NCBI RefSeq assembly: GCF_011030405.1
Contig: NZ_JAAJTJ010000007.1
Span: forward strand, 62,001 to 126,000
Origin: Parapedobacter sp. SGR-10
GTDB lineage: Bacteria > Bacteroidota > Bacteroidia > Sphingobacteriales > Sphingobacteriaceae
Direction: 5' to 3'
DNA length: 64,000 nt
This document shows, one piece after another, positions 1 through 9,644 of the stretch; the first letter of the stretch is position 1, and each line of letters begins with the position of its first letter. The notes under the pieces are model-generated. The model made no database searches, was not told where the DNA came from, and saw nothing but the letters and a program-made list of their open reading frames with translations. The position numbers and the translations under genes were made by a program.

Positions 1-1
1 T

Positions 2-322
2 GTCGTATTGTCCTCAGGTCAACAAGCTGTATATGAATCGGCCGAACTTCGTAAACAGACTGTAGATCTGGAAAGTGCATTGGGATGGACGAAGGGGCTA
101 TTTTATTTTGACGGAACCAATACAGCCGATGTGCTTCGGCAGATAGAACGTTGGTATGATATCGATATCACGTACAAAGAAGACAAAACGGACGCGCAAT
201 ATAGCGGCAAGATACCTCGTAATCTTCCGTTGAACAAATTGATAGATCTGCTTATATATGCAGATTTTAAAGTGGACCCCCGTATCAATGCGGAAAATAG
301 GATTAACTTAATTATAAACTAA
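2..322 (+). CDS. FecR-family anti-sigma factor, C-terminal fragment (cut by window edge)
   Basis: About 106 C-terminal residues are visible; the start lies before the window, and the frame is open from the first complete codon at position 2. The sequence reads like the end of FecR proteins: a VVLSSGQQ stretch equivalent to the usual 'vvLkPGeqv', then an 'ALGWTKGLFYFDG' segment and a C-terminal SusC-interacting part rich in short hydrophobic repeats (IERWYDIDI, then LIDLLIYADFKV). The two complete FecR proteins of this window end in the same way. Known FecR proteins sit in the inner membrane, hold an ECF sigma factor and respond to an STN-type SusC. The next gene is exactly such a SusC, so this is its partner. 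The matching sigma gene is presumably just outside the window. Confidence 0.88.
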   Translation, partial: VVLSSGQQAVYESAELRKQTVDLESALGWTKGLFYFDGTNTADVLRQIERWYDIDITYKEDKTDAQYSGKIPRNLPLNKLIDLLIYADFKVDPRINAENRINLIIN

Positions 323-494
323 ATTTAAGATCAGACTTATGAATAGAAAAATTTATCCGACTTAAATAGAAAAAGCAGATATAAAAAAAATCCGGAAAAT
401 GTTCGCGCATAATCCGGACTAAAGGTATCTGGCTATCAGCAAATTACTTTTTCGTGTAGAATTTACAACGTAATAACCAAAACTAAACAAAAGT

Positions 495-3400
495 ATGAAA
501 ATAAATTTAAATCTGCTCTTGCAGAAGGAGAGATGTTGTCGTGTCAGTCATCATTTTTTTAAGCCCTTAGCTCCTTCCGCAAGAACACTATCTCAAGTAT
601 GGATGAGAATTCAAGTTATTGTACTATTATCGGTGCTCTGCCTGACACAGGTGAATGCATTTACCTTTGGCCAAAAGATAACCCTAAAAACAGATAAAGG
701 AAGCCTTGAAAGTATTCTCAAAGAACTGGAAAGACAGAGCGGTTATACTTTTTTCTACAAAAAGAATGAGGTAATACCCGTTAAAAATATGTCTGTCGAT
801 ATGCAGAATGTTCCTTTTGAGGAGGCCCTGAATATTGTATTGAAAAAGACAGATTTTAATTTTGATTTTTTTGGAAAAACAGTCGTTCTAAAAAAGACGC
901 CGATATCTACCGGGCAGCTAAAGACGGAGACGGAAACTTTGAAAGAAGTACAGCCCGCTATAACCATAAAAGGAATGGTAACCGACACTGATGGAAATCC
1001 CTTATCCGGGACTTCCGTTAACGTTAAAGGTGGCCAACTGAGGAAGACAACAAATGCGAATGGGGAATACGATATTAGCGTTCCAAGCCCAGAAGCTATA
1101 CTTGTTTTTTCTTACGTAGGCTTTGAAAGCAGGGAAATCAAGGTCGGTAATCAGCGAAATATAAACGTCAGGCTGTCCATGACCAATCAGGACCTGGAAC
1201 AGATTGTTGTTTTGGGTTATGGGCAGGAAGTCCGTAAGATCGATCTGACAGGATCGGTGTCCCAGGTCAATATGGATGACGTGGGGAAGGCTCCTGTGGG
1301 CAATCTGGATGAAGCTATACAGGGACGGATAGCCGGCGTTAACATATCGGCGATTGATGGTCAGCCCGGCGAAGAGATGAATATTGTCATCCGGGGAGGA
1401 AATTCCATCACGCAGGACAACTCGCCCTTATATGTTGTCGATGGCTTTCCCATGGAAGAATTCGAGAGCTCAAGCATCAACCCGGAAGATATTGAATCGA
1501 TAACGGTCCTAAAAGATGCGTCATCGACGAGTATATACGGGGCACGCGGCGCCAACGGTGTCATTCTGATCGAAACGAAACAAGGAAAGGTGGGCGCACC
1601 TGTTATCACATTCAATAATATGGTCGGGATCCAGCAGGTTCAGAAGATGATGGAGCTGATGAGTCCTTATGAATTTGTGAAATATCAGCAGGAACTGAAT
1701 GCTTCGCTGACTAATAACAGATACTTAAGTGGTTATGGCCGGGAGCTTGAAGATTATAAAAGTGTAAAAGGCATTAGCTGGCAAGATCAGATTTTCAGGA
1801 AATCGATAAACAGAAGGCATAACCTTTCAGTAAGAGGGGGGAATGCCAACACCAGGTATGCAATATCCGGATCGGTATTCGATCAGAGTGGTGTTATTCT
1901 GAATACGGGATACAAGCGATACTCGGGAAGGCTCACGCTCAACCAGAAAATAAGTGAAAAGATTGACGCTAACCTGAACGTCGCTGTTACCGGACGGGAA
2001 AAATATGGAGGAACCGTACGGGAAGAAGACGGAGCTACGATTACAGCTGGGTTGCTAACCCGGGTTTGGGGGTACAGGCCCATAACCGGTACGTTGATTG
2101 AAGAGGATTTACTGGAAGCCGATATGGATGAAGAAGAAGTCGATCAATACGATAATCGGCTTAATCCGCTTGTTACTCAGTCCAATCTGTATAATCCGAG
2201 GTATAATACCGATGTGTCGGCAAATGGTTATGTCCAATACAAAATAGCACCCTCCTGGACACTAAAAAGTACGGGAAGTTTATTCACCGGCATGACGCGA
2301 AACGAAGCCTTTTACAATTCAAAAACCGGACGGGGTTCTTTGAACAGTATATTTAATACGAAAGGTATAAATGCGAGTGTCAGCCATGGCCAGCGTATTA
2401 CCTGGTCGAATAATACGACATTGCGTTTTAACAAAACATACAACAGAAGACATCGGTTAACCGGACTCGGGGGATTGGAAGTGCAATCTTCATCCTACAA
2501 ATATTACCGCTTTGAGACCCAGCAGATACCCAACGAATCGTTGGGTATGGCCGGGATGGGACAAGGGATACCATTGGGCAAGGAGTCGGAATGGCGTGAG
2601 TATGGGTTGCTCTCCTTTTTCGGACGTGTGGATTATAGTTACCGGTCCAAGTATATTTTGACCGGAACGCTACGGGCGGACGCTTCGTCCAAATTCTCGA
2701 AAAGCAACAGATGGGGCCATTTTCCGGCTGTCGCGGCAGCATGGAATATGCATCGGGAAAATTGGTTCAAAAAGCAAAATGTAGTTACTTCGTCAAAACT
2801 CAGGCTGAGCTATGGACTGAATGGTAATAACCGGATCGGTGAATATGTGCGGTTTCCGACTGTTTCGTTTTCGGAAGACGTGGCATACTCTTGGGGAAAT
2901 GGTACGCCACTGTTGGCTGCAGTGCCTGATTTGCCTACCCCGAATATAAAGTGGGAAACCACGGAGAATATTGACTTGGGGTGGGAACTCAGTTTTCTCA
3001 AAGGCAAATTGGATCTGGAGATCGATCTGTATCGGAAAAATACGAGAGACCTGCTGCTGAATTCGCTGATTCCGACAAGCCAGGGGTTCACCCACGCCAT
3101 GAAAAATGTGGGATCGGTGCGGAATGAAGGCTTGGAATTCACATTGAATACGGTTAATATCGATAAAAAAACGTTCTCTTGGAATTCAAGCTTTAACATC
3201 AGTTTCAACAGAGGTAAGATATTGGAGCTAAACGGAGCGCAGGATAAAATGTACGCTACTCCAAGATTTATCAGCCAGTACGCCACTAATCCGCTTTATA
3301 TCGCAGAAGTAGGCAGTCCTGTCGGTATGTTTTATGGATACATCTGGGACGGGACATACAAATACGAAGATTTCACCAGTCAGGGAGAAGGAAATTATAT

Positions 3401-4025
3401 ATTGAGTCCCGATGTCACGAGCAACGGAGATGAGTTAGTCGTGCCCGGTGATATCAAATACAGGGATTTAAACGGCGACTTGACGATTGATAACAATGAT
3501 CTGACCGTAATAGGCAGAGGTGTGCCGATACACACCGGCGGTTTTAACAACAACCTGGTGTATAAGAATTTCTCGCTCAATATATTCCTCCAGTGGAATT
3601 ATGGCAACGACATCTATAATGCGAACAGATTGCTTTTTGACGGGAATGGGAATGTCAGGAATAATCTGAATCAATTCGCATCGTATGCAGATCGGTGGAC
3701 ACCGGAGAATCCCAATTCGGATATTTTTAGGACACAAGGGCAAGGTGTCATCGGCTGGCATTCGTCCCGGGTGTTGGAAGATGGTTCTTATTTGCGCTTA
3801 AAAACGGTGTCGTTGGATTATTCGCTTCCTCAGAAGCTGATTAAACAGGCGTATGTGAAAAAACTGACTCTTGGAGTAGCGGGACAGAACCTGCTGACCT
3901 GGACCAATTATTCCGGAATGGATCCGGAGGTTTCGACCAGGGCGGGGAACCTGACACCGGGATTCGATTATATCGCTTATCCTTTGCCAAGGACAGTGGT
4001 ATTTACGTTAAATGCGACATTTTAA
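495..4025 (+). CDS. SusC-like TonB-dependent outer-membrane transporter with STN signalling domain (SusC1, PUL A)
   Basis: 1176 residues. An N-terminal export signal has its hydrophobic core around residues 40-55 (VIVLLSVLCLTQVNA). An STN domain follows (about 60-130, LESILKELERQSGYTFFYKK). Next come a carboxypeptidase-regulatory-like domain (about 155-230), a TonB-box-like QIVVLGYG at about 236, a plug domain containing VLKDASSTSIYGARGANG, and a long beta-barrel ending in a terminal aromatic residue. Such proteins import glycan fragments across the outer membrane together with a SusD lid. The STN domain predicts signalling to the FecR encoded just upstream. The ATG follows a 172-base gap that contains TCCGGA-centred dyad sequence but no strong terminator. 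It is closely related to SusC4 at the other end of the window: both share DGQPGEE, NIVIRG and DGFPMEEF. Substrate is unknown. Confidence 0.96.
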   Translation: MKINLNLLLQKERCCRVSHHFFKPLAPSARTLSQVWMRIQVIVLLSVLCLTQVNAFTFGQKITLKTDKGSLESILKELERQSGYTFFYKKNEVIPVKNMSVDMQNVPFEEALNIVLKKTDFNFDFFGKTVVLKKTPISTGQLKTETETLKEVQPAITIKGMVTDTDGNPLSGTSVNVKGGQLRKTTNANGEYDISVPSPEAILVFSYVGFESREIKVGNQRNINVRLSMTNQDLEQIVVLGYGQEVRKIDLTGSVSQVNMDDVGKAPVGNLDEAIQGRIAGVNISAIDGQPGEEMNIVIRGGNSITQDNSPLYVVDGFPMEEFESSSINPEDIESITVLKDASSTSIYGARGANGVILIETKQGKVGAPVITFNNMVGIQQVQKMMELMSPYEFVKYQQELNASLTNNRYLSGYGRELEDYKSVKGISWQDQIFRKSINRRHNLSVRGGNANTRYAISGSVFDQSGVILNTGYKRYSGRLTLNQKISEKIDANLNVAVTGREKYGGTVREEDGATITAGLLTRVWGYRPITGTLIEEDLLEADMDEEEVDQYDNRLNPLVTQSNLYNPRYNTDVSANGYVQYKIAPSWTLKSTGSLFTGMTRNEAFYNSKTGRGSLNSIFNTKGINASVSHGQRITWSNNTTLRFNKTYNRRHRLTGLGGLEVQSSSYKYYRFETQQIPNESLGMAGMGQGIPLGKESEWREYGLLSFFGRVDYSYRSKYILTGTLRADASSKFSKSNRWGHFPAVAAAWNMHRENWFKKQNVVTSSKLRLSYGLNGNNRIGEYVRFPTVSFSEDVAYSWGNGTPLLAAVPDLPTPNIKWETTENIDLGWELSFLKGKLDLEIDLYRKNTRDLLLNSLIPTSQGFTHAMKNVGSVRNEGLEFTLNTVNIDKKTFSWNSSFNISFNRGKILELNGAQDKMYATPRFISQYATNPLYIAEVGSPVGMFYGYIWDGTYKYEDFTSQGEGNYILSPDVTSNGDELVVPGDIKYRDLNGDLTIDNNDLTVIGRGVPIHTGGFNNNLVYKNFSLNIFLQWNYGNDIYNANRLLFDGNGNVRNNLNQFASYADRWTPENPNSDIFRTQGQGVIGWHSSRVLEDGSYLRLKTVSLDYSLPQKLIKQAYVKKLTLGVAGQNLLTWTNYSGMDPEVSTRAGNLTPGFDYIAYPLPRTVVFTLNATF

Positions 4026-4043
4026 TATTTGATGTTTAATGCT

Positions 4044-5651
4044 ATGGAAAAAATTCTAAAATATATAATAGTAAGCTGTGGTGTCCTCCTGATGACATCC
4101 TGTGAGAAATTTTTGGAGCGATATCCCCATGATATCATGCCGTCAGATTATTACGAAAACGAAGCGGAATTAACGTCGGCGATTATAGGGGTTTATGATA
4201 AGCTTGGGGGTGTTTACGGAACAATCTGGCTTTACCGGATGGGACATGAAGCGGATGAAGGCTTTCATTCGAGTTCTAGCCTGGTAATAGGCCCCCAGAA
4301 TTTTAATTTTTCGGCGTCACATAATTATATTGCTACGGCATGGCGGAATTTGTACGAGGGGATATACCGGGCGAATTTTGTCTTGAAATATGTGGATAAG
4401 AATACACAGATTCCCCGAATAGTCAGAAACAGGATAAGGGGCGAGGCACTATGTCTCCGGGGGCATTTCTACTCGGTACTGGTGCATCTCTATGGGGGTG
4501 TCCCATTGATCCTGGAACCGACGACAGATGGAGCGGCAAACATGAACATACCGCGGAACTCGGTGAAGGAGGTGTACGAACAAGTGCTGGAAGATCTTGA
4601 AGCTGCCGAAAAATTAGTGCCCGCTATTACCGAGATCGGTCACGGTGGCCGGGTCAGTAAATCTGCTGTGAGAGGGATGTTGGCTCGGGTTTGTTTGTAT
4701 ATGGCAGGCTATCCACTGCGGGATGTGTCTAAATATGAAGACGCCCGGCACTGGGCTAAAAAAGTTATCGATGATCCAGAAGCCGGACATGAACTGAACC
4801 CTGATTTTTCGGATATTTTTATCAAGTATGCCCGGGATGAGTATGATATTAAGGAGAGTATATGGGAGGTGGAATTTTGGGGAAACAGGCGGGATAGCTA
4901 TACCGAAACCGGTTATGTAGGTTTTGCAAATGGTCCCAATACCTCCAATCCGGAGACCGGTAATGGGTATGGGGGACTCAAGGTTACTGCAAAATTGTAC
5001 CTGAAGTACAACGATAGCGATCTCCGAAGAGATTGGACGATTGCCAATTTTACCTACAACAGTACAGGTCCAAGTGGTTCGAAAACTATGATTACAAACA
5101 CGGATGAAGGATCACTTTACGATAGGAGAGTGGCCAAGTGGAGACGGGAATACGAGACGCTTCTTCCAAAAGCAACTGGACAGACGCCGCAGAACTTTCC
5201 TTTGTTGCGGTTTTCGGATGTTCTTCTCATGTATGCTGAAGCTGATTTTTATGCTTCCGGTGAACAGATAAACCCTTTAGCGTTGGAATATATCAACCTT
5301 GTGCGGAGACGTGGGTTTGGAAAGCTACTCCCCGGAGCCACAGATATCGATGCGTATGATCTGCCCGCTTCCATAGATCCGGCAACTTTTGAAAGAGAGA
5401 TAAGAGATGAAAGAATGCGGGAGCTGGCTTTTGAACAGATGCGGAAGTTTGATCTGATCCGGTGGGGTGTTTTTATGACCGAAATGAGAGAGGTCGTAGA
5501 CATGGTCAATGTCATGTCCCCTTCTTCATCCACAAGTCAACATGTACGTGAGCGATTTGAGAATGCATTGTACAGCAGGCATTTGATCTGGCCTATTCCG
5601 GCCGTAGAGATCATGATGAACAGGGCTATGAAGCAGAATCCAAATTGGTAA
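4044..5651 (+). CDS. SusD/RagB-like surface glycan-binding lipoprotein (SusD1, PUL A)
   Basis: About 535 residues from the ATG at 4044. I prefer this start to the in-frame TTG at 4029 or ATG at 4032 because it gives a compact lipoprotein signal MEKILKYIIVSCGVLLMTSC with the lipid-anchored Cys at 20. The mature start CEKFLERYPHD is typical of SusD. Further on are the SusD landmarks: RGEALCLRGHFYSVLVHLYGGVPL (TPR-type helices), an LRFSDVLLMYAEA helix, and a C-terminal IRDERMRELAFEQMRKFDLIRWG block. SusD proteins cap the SusC barrel and bind oligosaccharides at the cell surface. Only 18 bases separate it from SusC1. It is paralogous to SusD4 at the right edge, sharing the KYARDEYDI and RREYE motifs, but lacks SusD4's glycine-rich insertion. 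Confidence 0.95.
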   Translation: MEKILKYIIVSCGVLLMTSCEKFLERYPHDIMPSDYYENEAELTSAIIGVYDKLGGVYGTIWLYRMGHEADEGFHSSSSLVIGPQNFNFSASHNYIATAWRNLYEGIYRANFVLKYVDKNTQIPRIVRNRIRGEALCLRGHFYSVLVHLYGGVPLILEPTTDGAANMNIPRNSVKEVYEQVLEDLEAAEKLVPAITEIGHGGRVSKSAVRGMLARVCLYMAGYPLRDVSKYEDARHWAKKVIDDPEAGHELNPDFSDIFIKYARDEYDIKESIWEVEFWGNRRDSYTETGYVGFANGPNTSNPETGNGYGGLKVTAKLYLKYNDSDLRRDWTIANFTYNSTGPSGSKTMITNTDEGSLYDRRVAKWRREYETLLPKATGQTPQNFPLLRFSDVLLMYAEADFYASGEQINPLALEYINLVRRRGFGKLLPGATDIDAYDLPASIDPATFEREIRDERMRELAFEQMRKFDLIRWGVFMTEMREVVDMVNVMSPSSSTSQHVRERFENALYSRHLIWPIPAVEIMMNRAMKQNPNW

Positions 5652-5675
5652 TGATGAAAATTAAACGAAATAAAT

Positions 5676-6656
5676 ATGAAAAAGATTGTAAATCTGATCT
5701 TGGGAATTGTTTTTCTCGTGTCGGCTTGTGATACGACGCTGGACGTTGGAGAAGCACCTCAACTGGAAGTGACCACCGCGAAAACAACGTATAAAGTGGG
5801 GGAAGAAGTGATTTTTAATATAGCGGGTGATCCCAGAATATTGAACTTTTATTCGGGCGAGTATGGTAATGATTATGATTACCATGAAGGGCGTTTGCTC
5901 TCGGGACCCGACAAAATCCAAGTGGAGTTTAGGTTGCGGGAGCAATATCAAGGGGATCGGACAGGTTCGATCCTCAGTATACTGGTTTCTTCAGATTTTG
6001 TTGGCGACAGATCCTCTTTTGAGGAGGTAGACGCGGCCAACTGGACGGATATCACAGATAGATTTGTGATTATCGGACACGCTCAGGGAAGTACAGGTAA
6101 GGTCGATGTAACCGAATTTCGGGAACCGGGTAAGCCTTTGTCCTTTGCTATTAAGTATGTTTTTGATCCCGATCTTGGGAATGGTCAAGGTACATGGCCA
6201 CAGATTTCCTCGATAACGGTAGAAGCGCTAACACAAACGGATAATTTTCTTTTGAGCGGACCTTTAACCAGTGATTTTCCAAAATATGGTGCGTGTAGTA
6301 GCCTCAAGAATCCGATACAAAGCCTGAACAGATACTATGAATCAACGCTATCATCAAACCTCTTGGTTATAGCGCGAAATCAAAATGTAACCGTAGATGA
6401 TGTGACATACAGTAGTAGCGACTACACAGAGGAGTACTTTGTGACGGTTCCCTATAATGTATCTGCAGTTATAAATGCAGGTCCCGATAAACCCAAAACC
6501 ATAAAGGGCTACTCGGACTCTAAGGTGAACTCCTATGTGCACGTATTCTCCGAGCCGGGTGTATATAAGGTAAGGTTCGTCGGAATAAATCACTCGATCA
6601 AAGAGACAAAAGAAACCGTTAAGGAACTGGAGATTACGGTGGTAGCGGACGAATAA
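5676..6656 (+). CDS. DUF5017-like lipoprotein, first of three tandem paralogues; probable surface glycan-binding protein
   Basis: 326 residues. The signal MKKIVNLILGIVFLVSAC gives a lipidated Cys at 18. After a short linker comes an Ig/PKD-like strand region (FEVTTAKTTYKVGEEVIFNI type) and then the core shared by all three tandem copies: a REQYQGDRTGSILSILVSSDF block, FEEVDAANWTDITDRF, a DPDLGNGQGTWPQI segment and LLSGPLTSDFPKYG. The C-terminal part (GPDKPKTI ... GVYKVRFVG) resembles a PKD-type strand pair. I recognise this as the DUF5017 type found behind SusD genes in Bacteroidota PULs; no catalytic motif is visible. Its position directly after SusD1 (24-base gap) is where surface glycan-binding proteins are usually encoded, so that role is inferred. 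Confidence 0.8.
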   Translation: MKKIVNLILGIVFLVSACDTTLDVGEAPQLEVTTAKTTYKVGEEVIFNIAGDPRILNFYSGEYGNDYDYHEGRLLSGPDKIQVEFRLREQYQGDRTGSILSILVSSDFVGDRSSFEEVDAANWTDITDRFVIIGHAQGSTGKVDVTEFREPGKPLSFAIKYVFDPDLGNGQGTWPQISSITVEALTQTDNFLLSGPLTSDFPKYGACSSLKNPIQSLNRYYESTLSSNLLVIARNQNVTVDDVTYSSSDYTEEYFVTVPYNVSAVINAGPDKPKTIKGYSDSKVNSYVHVFSEPGVYKVRFVGINHSIKETKETVKELEITVVADE

Positions 6657-6691
6657 ATCGTAACAAAGAAATATCAGTTAAATAATGCATA

Positions 6692-7711
6692 ATGATTATG
6701 AGACTTTTCAAAAATAAATGGAATACTAGACGCGCACTATGTGCTGTCGCAGGAATGTTGTTTTTCTTATCCTGCAATAAGGAAGATGCAGTGGAAGAGG
6801 TTCAGAAAGTTGACCAGGGGCCACCTCAATTTGAGGTGACTACGGCAAAAACGACCTATAAAGTGGGCGAACAAGTAACGTTTAATATCAGTGGAGATGC
6901 AGGGATATTGGACTTTTGGTCAGGGAAGTATGGTAATGATTATGATTACCGTGACGGACGTTTGCTCCCAGGTCCGGCCGAAATCATGTTGGAGTTTAGA
7001 ATGCGTGAGCAATATCAGGGCGAAAGGACAGGCTCGATCTTTAGTATATTGGTTTCTTCGGATTTCGATGGCGACAGAACGGTGTTCGAGGATGTGGACG
7101 CAGCAACCTGGACGGATATCACCGACAGATTTTTGATTGCCGGAAGCGCGCAGACAAACACGGGTAAAGTTAATATAGGCGAATTTCGGGATGGGAGCAA
7201 ACCTTTGTACGTTGCCCTTAGGTATATTGTTGATCCTGACCTCGGAAATGGTGAGGGTACTTGGCCACAGATCACCTGGATGACGGTAGAGAGCATAGAA
7301 GGAGGGGAGACCGTTCTTTTGAGCGGACCTTTAACCAGCGATTTTCCAAAGTATAGTGCAGCCAGTAGCAATAAAGATCCAATGGCAAGTCTGAACAGGT
7401 ACCATGATTCAGATCTGGCGTCAAACCTCTTGGTTATACAGCGGAATACGTCTACATCGGCAAGTTGCACGTATTGCAAAAGTGCTTACACGAAAGAATA
7501 TTTCGTGTCTACACCCTATCAGGTAGGAGAAACCGAATTGGGACCCGATAAGCCGGTGACCTTGACTAACATTTCGGAGCCTATCGTCCGATCACATAGC
7601 GTAACGTATACCCAACCTGGTGTGTATAAGGTTAAATTCATAGGGACAGATCCTGCGCTTGCGGAAGGCGGCCAGGTAATAAAAGAACTCGAAATCACCG
7701 TGGTCGAATAG
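6692..7711 (+). CDS. DUF5017-like lipoprotein, second tandem paralogue
   Basis: 339 residues, a full-length paralogue of the preceding protein with the same block order: TTAKTTYKVGEQVTFNISGD, GNDYDYRDGRL, REQYQGERTGSIFSILVSSDF, WTDITDRF, DPDLGNGEGTWPQI, SGPLTSDFPKYS and a final GVYKVKFIG strand. The N terminus differs; the hydrophobic stretch CAVAGMLFFLSC gives a lipobox Cys at about 29, so it should also be a surface or periplasmic lipoprotein. ATGs at 6692 and 6698 are both possible. Divergence from the first copy is greatest in the C-terminal third, where a CTYC pair (residues about 257-260) is unique to this copy. A glycan-binding role is inferred from position; no enzymatic motif is seen. 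Confidence 0.78.
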   Translation: MIMRLFKNKWNTRRALCAVAGMLFFLSCNKEDAVEEVQKVDQGPPQFEVTTAKTTYKVGEQVTFNISGDAGILDFWSGKYGNDYDYRDGRLLPGPAEIMLEFRMREQYQGERTGSIFSILVSSDFDGDRTVFEDVDAATWTDITDRFLIAGSAQTNTGKVNIGEFRDGSKPLYVALRYIVDPDLGNGEGTWPQITWMTVESIEGGETVLLSGPLTSDFPKYSAASSNKDPMASLNRYHDSDLASNLLVIQRNTSTSASCTYCKSAYTKEYFVSTPYQVGETELGPDKPVTLTNISEPIVRSHSVTYTQPGVYKVKFIGTDPALAEGGQVIKELEITVVE

Positions 7712-7736
7712 ATAATTGGAAACGAGAAATAATAGG

Positions 7737-8435
7737 ATGATAAAAATGATGAAAATGACGAAAATGACGAGTTTTTTATGTTTGTTGGCCGTGTTCGGTT
7801 TATGGATAACAGGAAAAGGGGTGGAAATCCCACATAAACCGCATGCGGGCGCAGCGATTACGACACCGACGAAGGTGCAACTCTCTTTTAATCTACGCTA
7901 TAACTATCCGACGCGGACGAGCGCGAAGATCAGTGTACTGGTCTCTACGGATTTTAACGGTAAGAGAGAATCGTTTGAAGACATACAGGCGGCGACCTGG
8001 ACGGATATTACAGATCGATGCCATATCGACTATGAATCGAACAAATTTACCCCGTCGGGGAAGGTGGATATAACGGACCTGCATAGGGAAGGTAAGCCCA
8101 TATATCTCGCTTTCAAATATGTTTTTGACCCGGCGGAGGGCAACCGTCAAGGGGCGACCATATGGATTGGTAAAGTCTTGGTCGAGGCGATAACGGACGG
8201 GAAGACGACAGTCTTAAGTTCTGATCTAGCGACCGATTTTTTAAAACATGCAACGGGAGATGCCCATAAAAATCCGACACGGAGTGAAAACAGGGATGCG
8301 TTAGGAACGGGGAAAAGCCTTATTATGCAGGCGAATTTCCATCGCAGCGCGACCGTAGAGGGGGTGACGTATACGAATAGAACCCGTACCGAGGAATATT
8401 TTGTGAGCGTTCCTTATTATGTGAATAAGAAATAA
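7737..8435 (+). CDS. Shortened DUF5017-like protein, third tandem paralogue
   Basis: About 232 residues from the ATG at 7737 (an in-frame TTG at 7716 is less likely). It keeps only the central core of its two neighbours: a SAKISVLVSTDF block, FEDIQAATWTDITDR, DITDLHREGKPIYLAFKYVFDP, and a TEEYFVSVPYYV ending. The N-terminal Ig-like strand region (TTAKTTYKVGE) and the C-terminal PKD-like part (GPDKP ... GVYKV) are both absent. The signal is a Lys/Met-rich MIKMMKMTKM followed by FLCLLAVFGLW, with no Cys at a lipobox position, so it is probably secreted or membrane-tethered rather than lipidated. It could be a minimal functional domain or a decaying duplicate; the frame is intact over its whole length. 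Confidence 0.72.
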   Translation: MIKMMKMTKMTSFLCLLAVFGLWITGKGVEIPHKPHAGAAITTPTKVQLSFNLRYNYPTRTSAKISVLVSTDFNGKRESFEDIQAATWTDITDRCHIDYESNKFTPSGKVDITDLHREGKPIYLAFKYVFDPAEGNRQGATIWIGKVLVEAITDGKTTVLSSDLATDFLKHATGDAHKNPTRSENRDALGTGKSLIMQANFHRSATVEGVTYTNRTRTEEYFVSVPYYVNKK

Positions 8436-8456
8436 TAGCAGGTAGAGAAGAAGAAG

Positions 8457-9635
8457 ATGAGAAAAAGTTTTTTACTATTAGCGGTATTCGTTTTTGTAAA
8501 CGTAGCCGGTATCGCACAGGTTTCCCGTTTTGTGGCTCCTCATGGAGTGGGAAAAGCCGATGGAAGTACACCGAAGGATGCGGCGGATTTTTTGGATGAC
8601 AAGTTTTGGGCCGGCGTGCAGCAGGCCTTGCAAAAGCAACCTGTCACGGTGAATTTTGCCGATGGTGATTATCAGCGGGCATACACGGAGAGAACCTTCG
8701 TCTTACAAGATATCGGACATCCCACACACCGGCTCATATTGGAGGGAACACCAAAGACCATTTTTGCCGTGCCGGCGGGACACCCGTATAAACCGCTGAT
8801 GGTGTCGATCAAAGATGCGGTGAATATGACGATCCGGAATTTTCATTTCACCGGCGAAGGCGCTGTCCGGTATGTACTGCGGGTCAGCTCGACTAAAAAG
8901 AAAGGGACAAAGAATATTTTGCTCGAGAATTGTTCCTGGACAGATATGCCGGGGGTGATCGCCGGCGCTGCAGGTACGTTGCACGAGACGACATCGCACA
9001 TTACGTTCAAGAACTGTACGTTCAAGCGGATTGGTTCAAAGTCGGGCTTAATGATATATAACGCGCATCACTCACATCACCTTAGCGTCATCGACTCCTA
9101 TTTTGAAGATTGCCCCGGAGATTTTGTACGGTTTAGGGATAAGGTGGATTATGTACTGGTCAGCGGATCGACATTTGTACGTACTAAATTACCACGCCGG
9201 CTAAGAGCCTTTATCTCCATGCCTACTTTCACCAATGTGAAGGGTCGTGTCGAAACTTTTGGGACAAACTATGCTTTTGTCAACAATACATTTGTGGACC
9301 ATAACACAATAAGAAGCGCGATCGCCTTTCACCATTATGGCCACAACAGAAACCCGGGATTCAATTATTTACTGACCGAAGAAGAAGGAAAGGTTTTGAC
9401 GGGTGGAACGGCGGCGGAAAAGAAAGCGCTGTTATTGAAAAATTTCGGTATAAATATGGATTCCGTCCGGATACGGGGCAACAATTTCCCGTCACACCTT
9501 GACAACAAGGTAGTCGTCGGGAGTTTTGCTCGCCTTGGGGCGGAGTCTAAAGGATGGGAAGGGTTTGCGGATATTTTGGATACTGTCAATGACAGCAGCG
9601 AACCTTTCGATTGGGAAGTACAGGCCACAAATTAA
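8457..9635 (+). CDS. Secreted right-handed beta-helix protein, candidate polysaccharide lyase/hydrolase (tandem copy 1)
   Basis: 392 residues with a Sec signal MRKSFLLLAVFVFVNVAGIA ending near residue 20. The body is a succession of short beta-strand turns with Asn/Asp ladders (NMTIRNFHFTGEG, KNILLENCSWTDM, SHITFKNCTFKRIG, HLSVIDSYFEDC, YVLVSGSTFVRT, YAFVNNTFVDH), the signature of a right-handed parallel beta-helix. Polysaccharide lyases such as PL6 and several pectinases use this fold. I cannot match a specific family or identify catalytic residues; RFRDK (about 227) and IAFHHYGHN (about 283) are conserved in the next gene and are the best active-site candidates. The gap to the DUF5017-like gene is 21 bases, so it is likely co-transcribed, upstream of a heparinase-like lyase. 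Confidence 0.75.
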   Translation: MRKSFLLLAVFVFVNVAGIAQVSRFVAPHGVGKADGSTPKDAADFLDDKFWAGVQQALQKQPVTVNFADGDYQRAYTERTFVLQDIGHPTHRLILEGTPKTIFAVPAGHPYKPLMVSIKDAVNMTIRNFHFTGEGAVRYVLRVSSTKKKGTKNILLENCSWTDMPGVIAGAAGTLHETTSHITFKNCTFKRIGSKSGLMIYNAHHSHHLSVIDSYFEDCPGDFVRFRDKVDYVLVSGSTFVRTKLPRRLRAFISMPTFTNVKGRVETFGTNYAFVNNTFVDHNTIRSAIAFHHYGHNRNPGFNYLLTEEEGKVLTGGTAAEKKALLLKNFGINMDSVRIRGNNFPSHLDNKVVVGSFARLGAESKGWEGFADILDTVNDSSEPFDWEVQATN

Positions 9636-9644
9636 TTTTTTCTT

